From Henriciella sp. (GTDB taxonomy: Bacteria; Pseudomonadota; Alphaproteobacteria; Caulobacterales; Hyphomonadaceae), in assembly GCA_013213825.1 (NCBI GenBank), contig JABSQA010000017.1, positions 1,670-37,967 on the forward strand: 36,298 nucleotides of DNA, given 5' to 3'. Position numbers and translations under genes: made by a program. A model generated the notes under the pieces. It saw only the letters and a program-made list of their open reading frames with translations. It was not told the origin of the DNA and searched no databases. Below, piece after piece: positions 35,050-36,298 of the stretch. Numbering within the stretch: the stretch's first letter is position 1; each line of letters begins with the position of its first letter.

Positions 35050-36288
35050 CTAGATCAATAAACCTTTTGGTGTCTCTTCTTCACGACTTTTGCTTCGACG
35101 CGAAGAAACATAGGGTACTATGATCAAGGCGATGCACAAACTTGCCAATGCCATGGTTGCGGGTGTGCGCAACGGATACTCAATAAAACTATGCATGATT
35201 GGCACCAAGACAGCCGCAGCTGCAGCTCGGCGAATACGTGTCGTTGAATCCCCTGCAGATCGCCAAACCCGCAATACCTGCCTCAACACCCAGGCCAAGC
35301 AAGCAACCAGTAAACCCAATCCAATGACACCGGTCTCTATGGCCCACTGCAAGTAATCATTATGAACGTGATTGGCATATAATAGCGTGACTGTATCAGG
35401 ATCTTCATACGCTTTGAACACAGTTTCAAATGTGCCTAGACCCGTGCCGAGTAAGAAGTGATCCCAGAACACTGCGAGACCGACTTCGGCCAATCCCAAT
35501 CGGGACATGGGGCCATCATTGATCACCGTTGTTTGCCCAAGACCAGATAATAATGGGCTGTACCCCACCACCAAAGCAATCGGAATAAGGACCAAGCCCG
35601 CCACCAATATCGTCTGCAAATCAATCGATTGCCGCCCATCTTGCGCAATCAGAAAACAGAACACCAATGTTGGGACCAATAGAAGATAACCGGCAACCGA
35701 CCCTGCCGCCAAACCTCCCAATAACTGCATCGCACCAAGCACGGCTGCGACGAGCAGTAATCCGGTTTCGCGGTCGGATTTCCGTTTCCGTTTGGACAAA
35801 AACCCGGCAAGCAAGACAGATGTGAACATCATGGTCATTAATAGGAAAATTGCGTGATTGTTGACGTTCGCAAAAAAGCCAACTGGCGCGCCTCTATTGG
35901 TATACACGTAGAGATACAATTCCGGCATACCGGGACGAACGACTTGTAGTATCCCGAGCAGTGCGCTGGCAGCGCCAATGCCCGCAATCGTCCAAGGCAA
36001 AGAGGACACAACGTTACGCCACCCCAATCGATGCACGACCAATAAAAAGGCGGTTGGAATCAGAACGTAAAGTAGCGCCGTGAGCGAACGTCCGGGCGCG
36101 TAACTTATTTGGTCAAATCCTGGCTTTAACTGAAAGAGGCTCCACCCCTCTTCGATCAGTGTGCGATCTCCAAACAAGCGCCACAAGCCGAGAGGCATGA
36201 GGACCAATTGGAATAAAACCAAGATCAAAAGCGCCCCTAAGAAACGCATGGGCCATTTCAGTGATCCTGGCAGCGCATTTAACGGCAT
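35050..36288 (-). CDS. O-antigen ligase / Wzy polymerase family membrane protein
   Basis: This is a multi-pass inner-membrane protein of the O-antigen ligase (WaaL) / polymerase (Wzy) superfamily, which handles undecaprenyl-linked glycans at the periplasmic face. From the ATG at 36288 it has 412 residues and about ten to twelve hydrophobic helices. A periplasmic motif GFFANVNNHAIF lies near 139-150. The large-loop motif YANHVHNDYLQWAIETG (about 306-322) is the H-x-H-N...L-Q...E-x-G pattern of the PF04932 domain. The C-terminus is basic (SSRRSKSREE). The frame remains open to the window edge with a TTG at 36294, so the true start may lie outside. Ligase versus polymerase cannot be settled by sequence. 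Confidence 0.82.
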   Translation of the reverse strand: MPLNALPGSLKWPMRFLGALLILVLFQLVLMPLGLWRLFGDRTLIEEGWSLFQLKPGFDQISYAPGRSLTALLYVLIPTAFLLVVHRLGWRNVVSSLPWTIAGIGAASALLGILQVVRPGMPELYLYVYTNRGAPVGFFANVNNHAIFLLMTMMFTSVLLAGFLSKRKRKSDRETGLLLVAAVLGAMQLLGGLAAGSVAGYLLLVPTLVFCFLIAQDGRQSIDLQTILVAGLVLIPIALVVGYSPLLSGLGQTTVINDGPMSRLGLAEVGLAVFWDHFLLGTGLGTFETVFKAYEDPDTVTLLYANHVHNDYLQWAIETGVIGLGLLVACLAWVLRQVLRVWRSAGDSTTRIRRAAAAAVLVPIMHSFIEYPLRTPATMALASLCIALIIVPYVSSRRSKSREEETPKGLLI

Positions 36289-36298
36289 GCTCAAAAGA

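Noticed and set aside
1-36298. tRNA genes, CRISPR arrays, insertion sequences, prophage or attachment sites
   Set aside because: Read for cloverleaf-type repeats, regularly spaced repeats, transposase or integrase motifs and terminal inverted repeats by eye; none was found that I could support.

Overview
The window comes from an alphaproteobacterium. The evidence is gene order: one 20.7 kb block, all on the minus strand, reads proS-lolC-lolD-dnaE and then rpsB-tsf-pyrH-frr-uppS-cdsA-dxr-rseP-bamA-skp-lpxD-lpxA-lpxI-lpxB. LpxI instead of LpxH, a single LolC/E-type permease and a short ProRS all fit this class. The membrane-anchored AraC regulator and general protein style suggest the Maricaulales/Hyphomonadales area, but that is only an impression.

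Positions 1-20750 (minus strand) hold housekeeping genes. They cover translation (rpsB, tsf, frr, proS), UMP kinase, undecaprenyl and isoprenoid precursors (uppS, dxr), phospholipid precursor (cdsA), regulated membrane proteolysis (rseP), outer-membrane protein assembly (bamA, skp), lipid A synthesis (lpxD, lpxA, lpxI, lpxB), lipoprotein export (lolCD) and replication (dnaE). Many junctions are ATGA overlaps and several starts are TTG or GTG. fabZ, usually between lpxD and lpxA, is missing: the two genes overlap directly.

Positions 20823-25554 (plus strand) carry a membrane-anchored AraC-type regulator, a fatty acid hydroxylase/sterol desaturase with phased direct repeats upstream and a good terminator downstream, then modABC for molybdate uptake. 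modA can only include its signal peptide if it starts at an ATT codon.

Positions 25563-31930 are the most unusual part. Two divergent transcription units encode three different proteins with a Rieske [2Fe-2S] domain. One is fused to a ThDP-dependent decarboxylase/oxidase-like enzyme and is followed by a DUF1622 membrane protein. One is fused to the FMN/3Fe-4S synthase domain of glutamate synthase. One is fused to a ferric-reductase-like di-heme membrane domain. Two tiny membrane proteins and a Tat-type cysteine-rich protein complete the plus-strand operon, whose junctions all overlap. I read this as one undescribed electron-transfer system linking cytoplasmic ThDP and flavin chemistry to a membrane cytochrome b; the substrate is unknown.

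Positions 31927-36298 (minus strand) carry a membrane-anchored VWA-like protein paired with a four-helix membrane coiled-coil protein, with a perfect CRP-type palindrome upstream of the pair. Then come a small secreted protein extremely rich in Lys, Tyr and Ser with its own terminator, and an O-antigen ligase/polymerase-family protein at the window edge. No tRNA, rRNA, CRISPR array or insertion sequence was seen, and there is no gene-free stretch longer than 300 bases.
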